The position numbers and the translations under genes are program-made. A model generated the notes under the pieces. That model was not told the DNA's origin. It saw only the letters and a list, made by a program, of their open reading frames with translations, and searched no databases. Of a stretch of 64,000 nt of DNA, positions 8,634 to 17,534 are shown in pieces. Positions within the stretch are counted from its first letter, which is position 1. Every line of letters begins with the position of its first letter. Source of the stretch: Hydrogenophilales bacterium 16-64-46 (GTDB lineage: Bacteria > Pseudomonadota > Gammaproteobacteria > Burkholderiales > Thiobacillaceae); assembly GCA_002281775.1 (NCBI GenBank), contig NCGY01000007.1, positions 53,323-117,322 of the forward strand, written 5' to 3'.

Positions 8634-9469
8634 ACTTCCGGCTGGCTGCGCTGATCGCATATCTGCTCGTGTCAGCGGCAGCTGCAGGGGACGCTCCGCC
8701 CCCCATGATCGATGCCCATGCGCACTACACCCTGCCGGACAGCCAAGTCTTCCCGCCCGATGCCCTCGTGGCGAAGCTGGACGCCGCAGGCGTGACACGC
8801 CTGGTCGTGACCAGCCAGCCGCCCGCGCTCGCGCAGGCGCTCTACCGGCACGCCCCCGCACGCATCCTGCCCATCCTCGGCGTCTATGATCACGGCCTCG
8901 ACAAGGCCCACTGGGTGCACGACCCCACCCTGCAGGCGCGTGTCGAAGCGGCGCTCGACGCAGGCCACTGGGCCGGGCTCGGTGAACTGCATCTCTTCGC
9001 CGCCGATGCAGAGCAACCGGTGTTCGAGGCACTGGTGAACCTGGCGGCAGAACGAAATCTCGTCCTGCTGCTGCACGGCGATCCTGAGATCGTCCGCCAT
9101 GCCTTCTCGATCGCGCCCGGCGTACGCATCCTCTGGGCGCACCTCGGCACCGACCCGCGCCCCGAAACCCTCGCCCCCCTGCTGGCGCAGTATCCCCAGC
9201 TCTGGATCGACACCTCGGTGCGCGACGAGCGCATCGCGCCGAATGGCCACTTGCTGCCCGAATGGCACGCCCTGTTCGAGCGTCATCCCACGCGTGTCGT
9301 CGTCGCCGTCGACACCTTCAGCACCCACCGCTGGCAGCACTACGGCGAGGTCGTCGATGCGATTCGTCACTGGGCCGGCAGCCTGTCCCCCGGCTTGCAG
9401 CGCCGCCTGCTGCACGACAATGCCGCGCAACTGTTCGACGCGTTTCCCGCAGCGCCCGGCCGCCCGTAG
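8630..9469 (+). CDS. Exported amidohydrolase-family (TIM-barrel metal hydrolase) protein
   Basis: 279 residues. A short hydrophobic N-terminus (LAALIAYLLVSAAAAG) looks like a signal peptide. After it, MIDAHAHYTLPD carries the DxHxH metal motif of amidohydrolase 2 and TatD-like enzymes; later GELHLFA, LLLHGDPE, LWAHLGTD and VVVAVDTFSTH supply the other likely ligands. It overlaps the DsbA-like gene by four bases and is probably co-translated. Export is unusual for this fold, and the substrate cannot be told from sequence. Confidence 0.75.
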   Translation: MNFRLAALIAYLLVSAAAAGDAPPPMIDAHAHYTLPDSQVFPPDALVAKLDAAGVTRLVVTSQPPALAQALYRHAPARILPILGVYDHGLDKAHWVHDPTLQARVEAALDAGHWAGLGELHLFAADAEQPVFEALVNLAAERNLVLLLHGDPEIVRHAFSIAPGVRILWAHLGTDPRPETLAPLLAQYPQLWIDTSVRDERIAPNGHLLPEWHALFERHPTRVVVAVDTFSTHRWQHYGEVVDAIRHWAGSLSPGLQRRLLHDNAAQLFDAFPAAPGRP

Positions 9470-9499
9470 AATGCATCCGTTTCCCAACGGAGCCTTACG

Positions 9500-10171
9500 A
9501 TGTCCCGCCTGCTGACCCTTCCCGCACGAATCTTTTCCGCCGGACTCATTGCCTGCACGTTTGCCCTTGGCATCACCGGCTGCGGTGCCAGCGAACCCGG
9601 CAAACAAACCGTGTCCACCGCACCGGCCGCCGGCCAGCCGCCCAACCCGCGCGTATTGATCGAAACCAGCCAGGGCAACGTCGTCGTCGAACTCTTCCCC
9701 GGCAACGCACCGCAGTCGGTGGGCAATTTTCTCAACTACGCACAGAGCGGTTTCTACGACGGACTGATCTTTCATCGCGTCATTCCCGGCTTCATGGTCC
9801 AGGGCGGCGGCATGACGCCCGACATGGCCGAGAAACCCAAGAACGCGCCGATCCAGAACGAAGCCGACAACGGCCTGAAAAATCTGCGCGGCACGCTGGC
9901 GATGGCGCGCACCATGGACCCGCACTCCGCCTCGTCGCAGTTCTTCATCAACGTCGCCGACAACGCCTTCCTCAACCATCGCGGCAAGAGCGTCGAAGAC
10001 TGGGGCTACGCCGTGTTCGGCCAGGTGGTTGACGGCATGGACGTGGTCGACGCCATCGTCGCCGTGCCGCGCGGCCGTACCGGACCGCACGACGACGTGC
10101 CGAAGACGCCGGTGTTGATGCAGCGCGTCAGCGTACTTCCGGCCGCCGCCCCACCCGCTGCCCAGCCCTGA
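9500..10171 (+). CDS. Peptidyl-prolyl cis-trans isomerase, cyclophilin-type lipoprotein
   Basis: 223 residues. The N-terminus is a lipoprotein signal with lipobox GITGC (about residue 33), followed by a Pro/Ala linker and a complete cyclophilin domain (about residues 50-210). Catalytic-core motifs are [26 protein letters not shown] and [14 protein letters not shown]. It should act on proline bonds of periplasmic or envelope proteins. The start has GGAG upstream. Its stop at 10171 abuts the ABC permease frame. Confidence 0.92.
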   Translation: MSRLLTLPARIFSAGLIACTFALGITGCGASEPGKQTVSTAPAAGQPPNPRVLIETSQGNVVVELFPGNAPQSVGNFLNYAQSGFYDGLIFHRVIPGFMVQGGGMTPDMAEKPKNAPIQNEADNGLKNLRGTLAMARTMDPHSASSQFFINVADNAFLNHRGKSVEDWGYAVFGQVVDGMDVVDAIVAVPRGRTGPHDDVPKTPVLMQRVSVLPAAAPPAAQP

Positions 10172-10233
10172 GGTCTGCCCTGCGCCCTACCCGCATCCTT
10201 TTTGCACTCTCCGGGCTCGCGCCCGTCGTCCTG

Positions 10234-11106
10234 GTGATCGGCCTCGCCGCCGGCAGCCTGCCCGACGACCGCGAACTGGCCACGCAGATCCTCACCCTGC
10301 TGCGCGGCCCGCGTGTCGCTGCCGCCTTCGCCTGCGGTGGCCTGCTCGCGCTTGCCGGTGTGCTGATGCAGACCCTGTTCCGCAATCCGCTTGCCGAACC
10401 CTATCTGCTCGGCGCGTCCGGCGGCGCGGGCTTCGCCGCCCTGCTCGGCATGGCGGCCGGGCTGGCGTGGCCTTGGGTCTCGCTTGCCGCCTTTGCCGGC
10501 AGTCTGGGCGCACTCGCGCTCGCCGCCGCACTCGGCGGCCGACTGCTCGCGCGCGACCACACGCCGCTGCTGCTCGCCGGCGTCATGCTTGCTGCCGGCT
10601 TCGGTGCGCTCATCTCGCTGGTACTCTCCATCGCACCGGCCGAACGCCTGCCCGGCATGCTGTTCTTCCTGATGGGTGATCTGGCCTGGGCCGACCGGCC
10701 CGGCCTGCTCTGGGTCGCCCTCATCATCGCCAGCCTTGCCGCGTTCACGCTGGCGCGCCGGCTCGACGTGCTGCAACTCTCGCCGCTCAAGGCCGCCTCG
10801 CTGGGCGTCGCCGTCGCGCCCACGCGCTGGCTGCTGTTCGCGCTCGCCGGTGCCTGTACCTCGCTCGTCGTCGCCCAGGCCGGCAGCATCGGCTTCGTCG
10901 GCCTCATGGTCCCGCACGCTCTGCGCCGCCTCGGCCTCGTCAGCCATCGCGTCCTGCTGCCCGCCGCCGCACTCGCCGGCGGCAGCCTGCTGGTACTCGC
11001 CGATGCGCTCGCCCGCACCGTGCTCGACCCGCGCGAACTGCCGGTCGGCGTGCTCACTGCCCTCATCGGCGTGCCGGTGATGTTGTGGTTGCTGAGAAGA
11101 CCATGA
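10234..11106 (+). CDS. FecCD/BtuC-type ABC transporter permease
   Basis: At least 290 residues, almost entirely transmembrane helices. Family motifs include LRGPRVAAAFACGGLLALAG, NPLAEPYLLGASGGAGFAAL and GSIGFVGLMVPHALR. Importers of this type carry iron-siderophore, heme or vitamin B12. The coordinates use the first conventional start (GTG), but the in-frame sequence upstream from about 10180 (a CTG preceded by GAGG) encodes the first half of what looks like helix 1, so the true start is probably there. Its stop overlaps the ATPase start (ATGA, 11103-11106). No substrate-binding protein gene is adjacent. Confidence 0.88.
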   Translation: MIGLAAGSLPDDRELATQILTLLRGPRVAAAFACGGLLALAGVLMQTLFRNPLAEPYLLGASGGAGFAALLGMAAGLAWPWVSLAAFAGSLGALALAAALGGRLLARDHTPLLLAGVMLAAGFGALISLVLSIAPAERLPGMLFFLMGDLAWADRPGLLWVALIIASLAAFTLARRLDVLQLSPLKAASLGVAVAPTRWLLFALAGACTSLVVAQAGSIGFVGLMVPHALRRLGLVSHRVLLPAAALAGGSLLVLADALARTVLDPRELPVGVLTALIGVPVMLWLLRRP

Positions 11107-11837
11107 GCCTGTTTGCACGACAACTCAGCCTTTACACAGGCACTCGCCGCCTGATCGATGCGCTCGATCTCAGCCTGGCCCCTGCCAGCGTCCTCGGCAT
11201 CCTGGGGGCCAATGGGGCAGGAAAATCGACCTTGCTCGCAGTACTGGCTGGCTTGGCCGAACCAACGCACGGCAGGGTGGAGCTCGACGGACAGCCCCTG
11301 GCCGCGTGGCCGCCGGCGACGCGTGCACAATACTTAGCGCTGCTACCGCAGGAGGATGCGAGCGGCTATTTCGGCAGCGTCGCCGACTTCGTGGCGCTGG
11401 GCCGATTTCCCTATAACGAGGCAACGACCGATGTCGGCCCCTGGCTCGCCGCGTGGGAGCTGACTGCGCTGGCCACGCGCCCGCTCGCGACCCTGTCGGG
11501 TGGCGAGCGCCAGCGCGCGCGGCTGGCACAGCTGGCGGCGCAGGACGCGGGCATCGTACTGCTCGACGAGCCGCTGACGCACCTCGACCCAGCGCACCAG
11601 GCGGCGCTACTGCGCTGGGTGCGTGCCGAGGCCGAGCGCGGACGCGCGATGGCGCTGACGCTGCACGATCCCAACTGGGCTGCCTGCCATTGCGACCGGC
11701 TGCTGTTCCTGCACGGCGACGGGCGCTGGCAGCTGGGCACCCCCGCCGACCTGCTCACGCCCCCATCGCTCGAAGCACTGTACGGGCCCGGCACGGCCGC
11801 GCTGTGGCAACGGGGCACCCCAACCCTGCCTGTATAA
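11103..11837 (+). CDS. FecE/BtuD-type ABC transporter ATP-binding protein
   Basis: 244 residues. Shows Walker A GANGAGKST, the Q-loop LLPQEDA, the signature LSGGERQRARL, Walker B IVLLDEP and the switch His in LTLHDPN. It pairs with the preceding permease through a four-base overlap and should energise uptake of a metal chelate or cobalamin. The 244-residue size matches BtuD/FecE. The far 3' end carries a likely -10 element for pcnB. Confidence 0.92.
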   Translation: MSLFARQLSLYTGTRRLIDALDLSLAPASVLGILGANGAGKSTLLAVLAGLAEPTHGRVELDGQPLAAWPPATRAQYLALLPQEDASGYFGSVADFVALGRFPYNEATTDVGPWLAAWELTALATRPLATLSGGERQRARLAQLAAQDAGIVLLDEPLTHLDPAHQAALLRWVRAEAERGRAMALTLHDPNWAACHCDRLLFLHGDGRWQLGTPADLLTPPSLEALYGPGTAALWQRGTPTLPV

Positions 11838-11838
11838 T
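11833..11838 (+). promoter_or_regulatory. Consensus -10 element upstream of pcnB
   Basis: A perfect TATAAT, preceded directly by TG, overlaps the stop region of the ABC ATPase gene and lies 36 bases upstream of the pcnB ATG. No convincing -35 hexamer is seen at 16-18 bases upstream, so strength is uncertain. Confidence 0.45.
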
Positions 11839-11874
11839 CCGGCTTTGCCTGAACCGCCCCACCCCCCGCATTTC

Positions 11875-13233
11875 ATGATCCGACGCATTATCAGCAAGGT
11901 TTTCGGCCGCAAGCGCCCCGCTTCCGGCTCGGGCCCGCGCCTCCTGCCGCGCGCCGAGCACGGTATTCAAAAAGACGGCATCGACGAATGCGCACTCAAG
12001 GTTTGCGAGACGCTGGGATCGGCGGGTTTCAAAGGTTACGTGGTGGGCGGCGCGGTACGTGACCTGCTGCTGGGCATGACGCCCAAGGATTTCGACGTGG
12101 CCACCGACGCTACGCCGGAGCAGGTACGCAAACTCTTCCGCCGCTCGCGCCTCATCGGCCGGCGCTTCCAGATCGTGCACGTGATGTGCGGCCGCGAAAC
12201 CATCGAAGTCACCACCTTCCGCGCCAACGGCCAGAAGGAGAGCGAGGAGGAAGACGAGCGCCCGACCGACGAGCATGGCCGCCTGCTGTCCGACAATGTG
12301 TTCGGCAGCATGGCGGATGACGCAGCGCGGCGCGACTTCACCATCAACGCGCTGTACTACGACCCCCTGCGCGAAGAAGTGCACGATTACTTTGACGGCG
12401 TGGCCGATTGCAAGCGGCGCGTGCTGCGCATGATCGGCGACCCCGAGACACGCTACCGCGAAGACCCGGTGCGCATGCTTCGCGCCGCGCGTTTCGCCGC
12501 CAAGCTCGATTTCCGTATCGACGAAGCGACGCGTGCGCCCGTGGCCAAGCTCGCGCCGCTGCTCGCAAACATTCCGCGCGCACGCATCTTCGACGAGGCG
12601 CTGAAACTCCTGCTGTCCGGCCACGCCCTGCGCGGCGTGCACCAGCTGCGCGCCGAAGGCCTGCACCACGGCATGCTACCGCTGCTCGACACCATCCTCG
12701 ACGACCCGACCGGCGAACGCTTCATCACCGCCGCGCTGAAAACCACCGATGCGCGCATCGCACAGGACAAGCCAGCGTCACCGGCCTTCCTCTTCGGCAC
12801 GCTGCTGTGGCCGCAGGTGTTGCAGCGCTGGCATGCCCTCGAAGCCGCCGGCGAAAAACCCCAGCCGGCGCTGTTCCTGGCGATGGACGACGTGCTCGAC
12901 GCGCAGCGCCACCAGCTCGCGATCCCGCGTCGCTACGACGGCATGATGAAGGAAATCTGGGCCCTGCAGCCGCGCTTCGAACAGCGCGGCGGCCAGCGTC
13001 CGTATCGTCTGCTGGAGCACCCGCGTTTCCGCGCCGCCTATGATTTTCTGCTGCTGCGTGCCGAATCCGGCGAGGTCGATGTGGAACTCGGCGACTGGTG
13101 GACGCGCTTCCAGGAGGCTGACGAAGATGAGCGCGCCGGAATGCTGATGACCGATAGCGGACCGAAGCCGCGTCGCAAGCGCCGCCGTCGCAAGCCGGGC
13201 GAGGCGTCAGACGGCGAGGCGCAGCCAGCATGA
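11875..13233 (+). CDS. pcnB: Poly(A) polymerase I
   Basis: 452 residues. PcnB adds poly(A) tails to RNA 3' ends, promoting decay. The nucleotidyltransferase head has GGAVRDLLLGM and the catalytic acidic pair in KDFDVATDA; the RNA-binding part follows, with REDPVRMLRAARFAAKL typical of the family. The C-terminus is strongly basic (RRKRRRRK), as in bacterial poly(A) polymerases as opposed to CCA-adding enzymes. I prefer the ATG at 11875 (MIRRIISKVFGRKR) to the TTG at 11845. Confidence 0.92.
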   Translation: MIRRIISKVFGRKRPASGSGPRLLPRAEHGIQKDGIDECALKVCETLGSAGFKGYVVGGAVRDLLLGMTPKDFDVATDATPEQVRKLFRRSRLIGRRFQIVHVMCGRETIEVTTFRANGQKESEEEDERPTDEHGRLLSDNVFGSMADDAARRDFTINALYYDPLREEVHDYFDGVADCKRRVLRMIGDPETRYREDPVRMLRAARFAAKLDFRIDEATRAPVAKLAPLLANIPRARIFDEALKLLLSGHALRGVHQLRAEGLHHGMLPLLDTILDDPTGERFITAALKTTDARIAQDKPASPAFLFGTLLWPQVLQRWHALEAAGEKPQPALFLAMDDVLDAQRHQLAIPRRYDGMMKEIWALQPRFEQRGGQRPYRLLEHPRFRAAYDFLLLRAESGEVDVELGDWWTRFQEADEDERAGMLMTDSGPKPRRKRRRRKPGEASDGEAQPA

Positions 13234-13243
13234 ACCTGTCTGC

Positions 13244-13750
13244 ATGAAAATCATCGCCACCATCGGGCTGGGGGCCAATCTCGACGACCCGGCAGCGCAG
13301 GTCGAATATGCACTGGCCGAACTCGACCGCCTGCCGCATACGCGCCTCGTCGCCCGCTCCAGCCTGTATGCCTCGGCACCGGTCGGCTATGTCGACCAGC
13401 CCGATTTCGTCAACGCCGTGGCGCAGGTGGAAACCGCGCTGGCACCACGTGCGCTACTCGCCGCGCTGCTCGACATCGAGCACCGCCACGGTCGTGAACG
13501 CAGCTTCCGCAACGCGCCGCGCACGCTCGACCTCGACCTGCTGCTCTACGGCGACGTACGCTTCCACGAGGAAGGCCTGACGCTGCCGCATCCACGTATG
13601 CACGAGCGCGCCTTTGTTCTGTTGCCGCTGATCGAGATCGCACCCGACGCGACGATTCCCGGCGTCGGGCGCGCCGTCGACCGGATTGCCGCGTGCGCGG
13701 ATCAGACCGTGGTGCCGCTCCCGCCTCTTGCAGCTGCCGTCAACGCATGA
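13244..13750 (+). CDS. folK: 6-hydroxymethyl-7,8-dihydropterin pyrophosphokinase
   Basis: 168 residues. FolK transfers pyrophosphate from ATP to hydroxymethyl-dihydropterin in folate synthesis. Motifs: IGLGANLDDP at the N-terminus, RTLDLDLLLYGD (Asp pair for magnesium) and PHPRMHERAFVLLPL. The pcnB-folK order is common in proteobacteria. The stop overlaps the next start by four bases (13747-13750). Confidence 0.95.
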   Translation: MKIIATIGLGANLDDPAAQVEYALAELDRLPHTRLVARSSLYASAPVGYVDQPDFVNAVAQVETALAPRALLAALLDIEHRHGRERSFRNAPRTLDLDLLLYGDVRFHEEGLTLPHPRMHERAFVLLPLIEIAPDATIPGVGRAVDRIAACADQTVVPLPPLAAAVNA

Positions 13751-14388
13751 GCCTCGAACGCTACCGCTACCTCGTCGTCGAGGGTCCCATCGGGGTGGGC
13801 AAAACCAGCCTCACGCACAGGCTCGCCGAACGCATGAATGCCGATACGCTGCTGGAAAATGCGGATGACAACCCCTTTCTGCCGCGCTTCTACCAGGAGC
13901 CGCGCCGCTATGCGCTGGCGACCCAGCTGCACTTTCTGTTCGACCGCACGCGCCAGCTGCGCGAGCTGGCGCAGGGCGACCTGTTCCACGCTGGCACGGT
14001 GTCGGATTTCCTCATCGACAAGGACATGCTGTTCGCGCGCCTGAACCTGGACGACGACGAATTCGAGCTGTACCAGAAGGTTTACAACGACCTCGCCCCG
14101 CAGGCCCCCACCCCCGATCTGGTCATCTACCTGCAGGCTCCGCTCGACATCCTGCAAGCACGCGTCAACCGCCGTGGCATCGAATTCGAACGCGGCATGG
14201 ACGCGGGCTACCTGCAACGGCTGGCCAACAGCTACAGTGAATTCTTCCACCGCTACGACGCCGCGCCCTTGCTGATCGTGAACACCGCCAACCTGAATTT
14301 CGCTGAAAGCGATGCCGACTTCGAACTGCTCGTCGAGCGCATCGGCAAGCTGCGCGGCCCGCGCGAGTTTTTCAGCCGCGCCGCCTGA
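13747..14388 (+). CDS. Deoxynucleoside kinase (deoxyadenosine/deoxyguanosine kinase family)
   Basis: 213 residues. P-loop [12 protein letters not shown] at residues about 11-22 and the fold characteristic of the dNK family, with [12 protein letters not shown] and [19 protein letters not shown] (LID/Arg region). It should phosphorylate deoxynucleosides for salvage; the exact base cannot be assigned. It sits between folK and panB, an arrangement often seen in betaproteobacteria. The ATG overlaps the folK stop. Confidence 0.88.
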   Translation: MSLERYRYLVVEGPIGVGKTSLTHRLAERMNADTLLENADDNPFLPRFYQEPRRYALATQLHFLFDRTRQLRELAQGDLFHAGTVSDFLIDKDMLFARLNLDDDEFELYQKVYNDLAPQAPTPDLVIYLQAPLDILQARVNRRGIEFERGMDAGYLQRLANSYSEFFHRYDAAPLLIVNTANLNFAESDADFELLVERIGKLRGPREFFSRAA

Positions 14389-14389
14389 C

Positions 14390-15178
14390 ATGCGCATCAC
14401 GCTCAGCACCCTGAAGGCGATGCGCGAACGCGGCGACAAGATCGCCGTGCTCACCTGCTACGATGCCAGCTTCGCGCGCGCGCTCGACGCTGCCGGCGTG
14501 GAGGTCCTGCTGGTCGGCGATTCGCTCGGCATGGTAATTCAGGGCCACACGTCGACTCTGCCGGTGAAACTCGCGGAAATGAGCTACCACACGCGCTGCG
14601 TCGCCGCCGGCAGCGAACGCGCCTTCCTCGTCGCCGACCTGCCCTTCGGCAGCTACCAGCCTTCGCCCGCGCACGCCTTTTCGGCCGCAGCACGACTGAT
14701 GGCCGCAGGCGCGCACATGGTCAAGCTCGAAGGCGGTGCGCCCATGCTTGAAACCGTCGCCTTCCTCACCGCGCGCGGCATTCCGGTCTGCGCGCACCTG
14801 GGCCTGCTGCCGCAGTCGGTCAACCAGATCGGGGGTTACAAGGTTCAGGGCCGCGACGATGCGGCCGCCGCGCAGCTCATTGCCGACGCCCGCGCGCTGG
14901 AAGCCGCAGGCGCCGGACTCATGGTGCTGGAAATGGTGCCGGCAAGTCTGGCACGCGCTGTCAGCGAGGCGCTGTCGATCCCCACCATCGGCATCGGCGC
15001 GGGCGCGGACTGCTCGGGCCAGGTGCTGGTTCTCTACGACCTGCTGGGGCTCTATCCGCGTGCGCCAAAATTCGCGAAGAATTTTCTTGCGGACACCGAC
15101 AGCATCGAGGCCGCCGTGCGCGCCTATGTCGCGGCAGTGAAGACAGGCGCGTTCCCTACTGCGGAGCATGCATTCTGA
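14390..15178 (+). CDS. panB: 3-methyl-2-oxobutanoate hydroxymethyltransferase
   Basis: 262 residues. PanB makes ketopantoate from 2-oxoisovalerate and methylene-tetrahydrofolate, the first step to pantothenate. Conserved segments: [55 protein letters not shown] and [14 protein letters not shown]. The start lies one base after the deoxynucleoside kinase stop codon. panC follows after a palindromic repeat. Confidence 0.97.
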   Translation: MRITLSTLKAMRERGDKIAVLTCYDASFARALDAAGVEVLLVGDSLGMVIQGHTSTLPVKLAEMSYHTRCVAAGSERAFLVADLPFGSYQPSPAHAFSAAARLMAAGAHMVKLEGGAPMLETVAFLTARGIPVCAHLGLLPQSVNQIGGYKVQGRDDAAAAQLIADARALEAAGAGLMVLEMVPASLARAVSEALSIPTIGIGAGADCSGQVLVLYDLLGLYPRAPKFAKNFLADTDSIEAAVRAYVAAVKTGAFPTAEHAF

Positions 15179-15204
15179 CGGCATGCCGCAGGCGCAATTC
15201 ACAA

Positions 15205-15279
15205 CGAGGATGCAGAGGGCGCGGAGACAAAATGAGAGGGTTTCCTCTGCGTCCTCGGCGTCCTCTTTGTAAGAAAAAC
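15205..15279 (+). repeat. Imperfect palindromic intergenic repeat before panC (copy 1)
   Basis: The left arm (15206-15226, GAGGATGCAGAGGGCGCGGAG) and the right arm (from 15244, CCTCTGCGTCCTCGGCGTCC) can pair with a few mismatches. The right arm plus the bases to 15279 are nearly identical to the element in front of purB at 59508-59543. Both copies end directly upstream of a start codon. The arms are built of short CCTCTGYGT-like units. Confidence 0.8.
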
Positions 15280-16116
15280 ATGAAGCTCATCCACACCGTC
15301 ACCGACCTGCGCGCCGCGCTCGCCGGCGCACGTGACACCGCCTTCGTGCCGACCATGGGCAACCTGCACGCCGGCCACGTTTCCCTGGTCGAGATGGCCA
15401 GAGAACACGGCCATCCGGTCGTCGCCAGCCTCTTCGTCAACCCGCTGCAATTCGGTGCGGGCGAGGATTTCGAACGCTATCCACGCACCCTGGATGCCGA
15501 TTGCGAGAAGCTCGCCGCAGCTGGCTGCGACCTGGCATTCGCCCCCAGCGTGGCCGAAATCTACCCGGCCCCGCAAACCTTCACGATCCGCGTACCGGAC
15601 TCGCTGGCGAACGACCTTTGCGGCGCATTCCGCCCCGGCCATTTCGAAGGCGTGGCCACCGTCGTGCTCAAGCTCTTCAATCTGGTTCAGCCGCGCGTGG
15701 CCGTGTTCGGCAAAAAGGATTACCAGCAGCTGCACGTCATCCGTCACCTGGCCCGGCAATTCAACCTGCCGATCGGGATCCTGGGCGGCGAGACCCTGCG
15801 CGAGGCCGATGGGCTCGCCATGAGCTCGCGCAACGGCTATCTCACACCGGTGGAACGCGCACAGGCACCACAACTGCATCGCGAACTGGCGGCGCTGGAC
15901 GCGGCCCTGCAGGCAGGTGACAAAGACTACGACGCCCTGGCGGCGCGCGCGCGCCGCCACCTCAACATGGCCGGCTGGCGCGTGGATTACATCGCTGTGC
16001 GAGACGCCGCCACACTGGCCACGCCAGCCATCGACAGTACGCGACTGGTGGTGCTGGGTGCGGCCTGGCTGGGCTCAACGCGACTGATCGATAATGTTCA
16101 GTTTGATTTGAACTGA
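15280..16116 (+). CDS. panC: Pantothenate synthetase
   Basis: 278 residues. PanC condenses pantoate with beta-alanine using ATP. Motifs: FVPTMGNLHAGHVSLV (HxGH nucleotide-binding), GKKDYQQLHVIRHLARQFN and GLAMSSRNGYLTP (KMSKS-like). The ATG at 15280 fits the family start but lacks a Shine-Dalgarno sequence; the palindromic repeat occupies that position. Convergent with the diheme peroxidase gene, only 7 bases apart. Confidence 0.96.
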   Translation: MKLIHTVTDLRAALAGARDTAFVPTMGNLHAGHVSLVEMAREHGHPVVASLFVNPLQFGAGEDFERYPRTLDADCEKLAAAGCDLAFAPSVAEIYPAPQTFTIRVPDSLANDLCGAFRPGHFEGVATVVLKLFNLVQPRVAVFGKKDYQQLHVIRHLARQFNLPIGILGGETLREADGLAMSSRNGYLTPVERAQAPQLHRELAALDAALQAGDKDYDALAARARRHLNMAGWRVDYIAVRDAATLATPAIDSTRLVVLGAAWLGSTRLIDNVQFDLN

Positions 16117-16123
16117 ACGCCGG

Positions 16124-17482
16124 TCAGTCACCCACGGGCAGCCCGCTCGGCACCGAACGGGGAATCAAGCCATTCAGATCAAGACTCGCCACATCGGTCA
16201 GAGACTGCAGGAAATCGATCAGGTCCTTGATTTCCTCGTCGGTCAGCGTGGAGGGGGCGAGCTGGTTGGCATTGATAATCGGCTGTCTGAAAACCGGGTC
16301 GTCCATGATTAAGAAATCGAGGGCATCCAGGTCGCTGCGCGAGGGCATGCTCACCTGGCTTCGATCCCAGTTCAGAAATGAATTGACAGGATCAAGGTGA
16401 TGCCGGATCACACCTTCCAGGGTTTTATAGGCTCCAGTGTGCCCATACGGTGCCGTCAGCGCGATATTGCGAAGGGGCGGGGTGCGGAATTTATATTTTT
16501 CTGCATCGTTAGCCACCATCTCGCGGCGCCCCACATCTTCCTGCTTGCGCGTGGTGGAGGATTTCACACCGGGCCCGAACTGTGGCATCGCGATCGCGTA
16601 GAAATTATGGTCGGTCTGGAACTTCCCGCTATGACAACTGGCGCAGTTGGCCTTGTTGTAGAACAGATCCATGCCGCGCACCTGTGCTTCGCTCAGTGCG
16701 TCGGTTTCGCCCCGCAAGTAGCGATCAAACGGGCTATTGTCTGCCCGAAAGGCAACCGTCTGGAAGGCGGCAACCGCATTGGCGTAGTGCTTGATATTCA
16801 TGGTCTCGGGCGACTCCACGTCGCTATACGCCGCCTTGAACATCTCAACGTACTCCGGCACCGCGCGCAACCGGTTCATCAACGCCTCCCACGACCACGG
16901 GAAAAGTGCTGGGCCAGGTGGCGTACCAAGTGGCGCGGCCGCCACAATCTCGTTTTCACCCTGCAAACCCAGCATTTCATGCGTATTCAGCAAGGGAAAC
17001 AAGGATTGTCCCGCGAGCACGTTATCAAGGCCCGCGGGGGTGAACTGCGCGGAGGGCAGGTTCAGGCTGCCGTTGGCGCGGACTTCGTGACGTCCCTGCC
17101 AATTCAGGCGGATGAATTCCTTGGCACCCAGATTGAACAGCGGCGGGGCGTTACGTCCTATCCGGCTGGTGATCCTGCCTGCCGGGGTGTCGGTGATACG
17201 CATCGGTCCCAGGTACTGCCCCCGCTGTCCAACCCCCAGCGACAGACCATCGCCGCTGTTCAGGAGTGGCGAGTGACAGGTGGCACAGGAGATATTTTTG
17301 TTACCACTCATGATCTTGTCGAAGAACAGCGCCTGTCCCAGCGCGACTTTCTTCGGATCGTGCACGCCACTGGCATAAAAATCAGCGTCGCTCACCGGTC
17401 CTGGCAGATCAACGGCTACTGCCATACCGACCCAGAGGAACAGGCCAGTCAGGACAGTCCTTTCAAGCATTCGAGCCTTCAT
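16124..17482 (-). CDS. Diheme cytochrome c peroxidase family protein (CcpA/MauG superfamily), copy 1
   Basis: 452 residues. Signal peptide (about residues 1-24), two CxxCH heme sites: CATCH at about 66-70 and CASCH at about 280-284. Peroxidase-family context is visible around them (VALGQALFFDKIMSGNKNIS; GMDLFYNKANCASCHSGKF; YGHTGAYKTLEGVIRHHLDP). Such periplasmic enzymes reduce hydrogen peroxide or oxidise protein or organic substrates. The ATG at 17482 has AGGAG upstream, so the in-frame ATG at 17497 is rejected. Close paralogue of the next gene upstream, separated by 52 bases. Confidence 0.9.
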   Translation of the reverse strand: MKARMLERTVLTGLFLWVGMAVAVDLPGPVSDADFYASGVHDPKKVALGQALFFDKIMSGNKNISCATCHSPLLNSGDGLSLGVGQRGQYLGPMRITDTPAGRITSRIGRNAPPLFNLGAKEFIRLNWQGRHEVRANGSLNLPSAQFTPAGLDNVLAGQSLFPLLNTHEMLGLQGENEIVAAAPLGTPPGPALFPWSWEALMNRLRAVPEYVEMFKAAYSDVESPETMNIKHYANAVAAFQTVAFRADNSPFDRYLRGETDALSEAQVRGMDLFYNKANCASCHSGKFQTDHNFYAIAMPQFGPGVKSSTTRKQEDVGRREMVANDAEKYKFRTPPLRNIALTAPYGHTGAYKTLEGVIRHHLDPVNSFLNWDRSQVSMPSRSDLDALDFLIMDDPVFRQPIINANQLAPSTLTDEEIKDLIDFLQSLTDVASLDLNGLIPRSVPSGLPVGD

Positions 17483-17534
17483 GTCTGTACTCCTCATAAA
17501 AAAATATCCATTGGGGTCTCGTCACAACCCAGAC

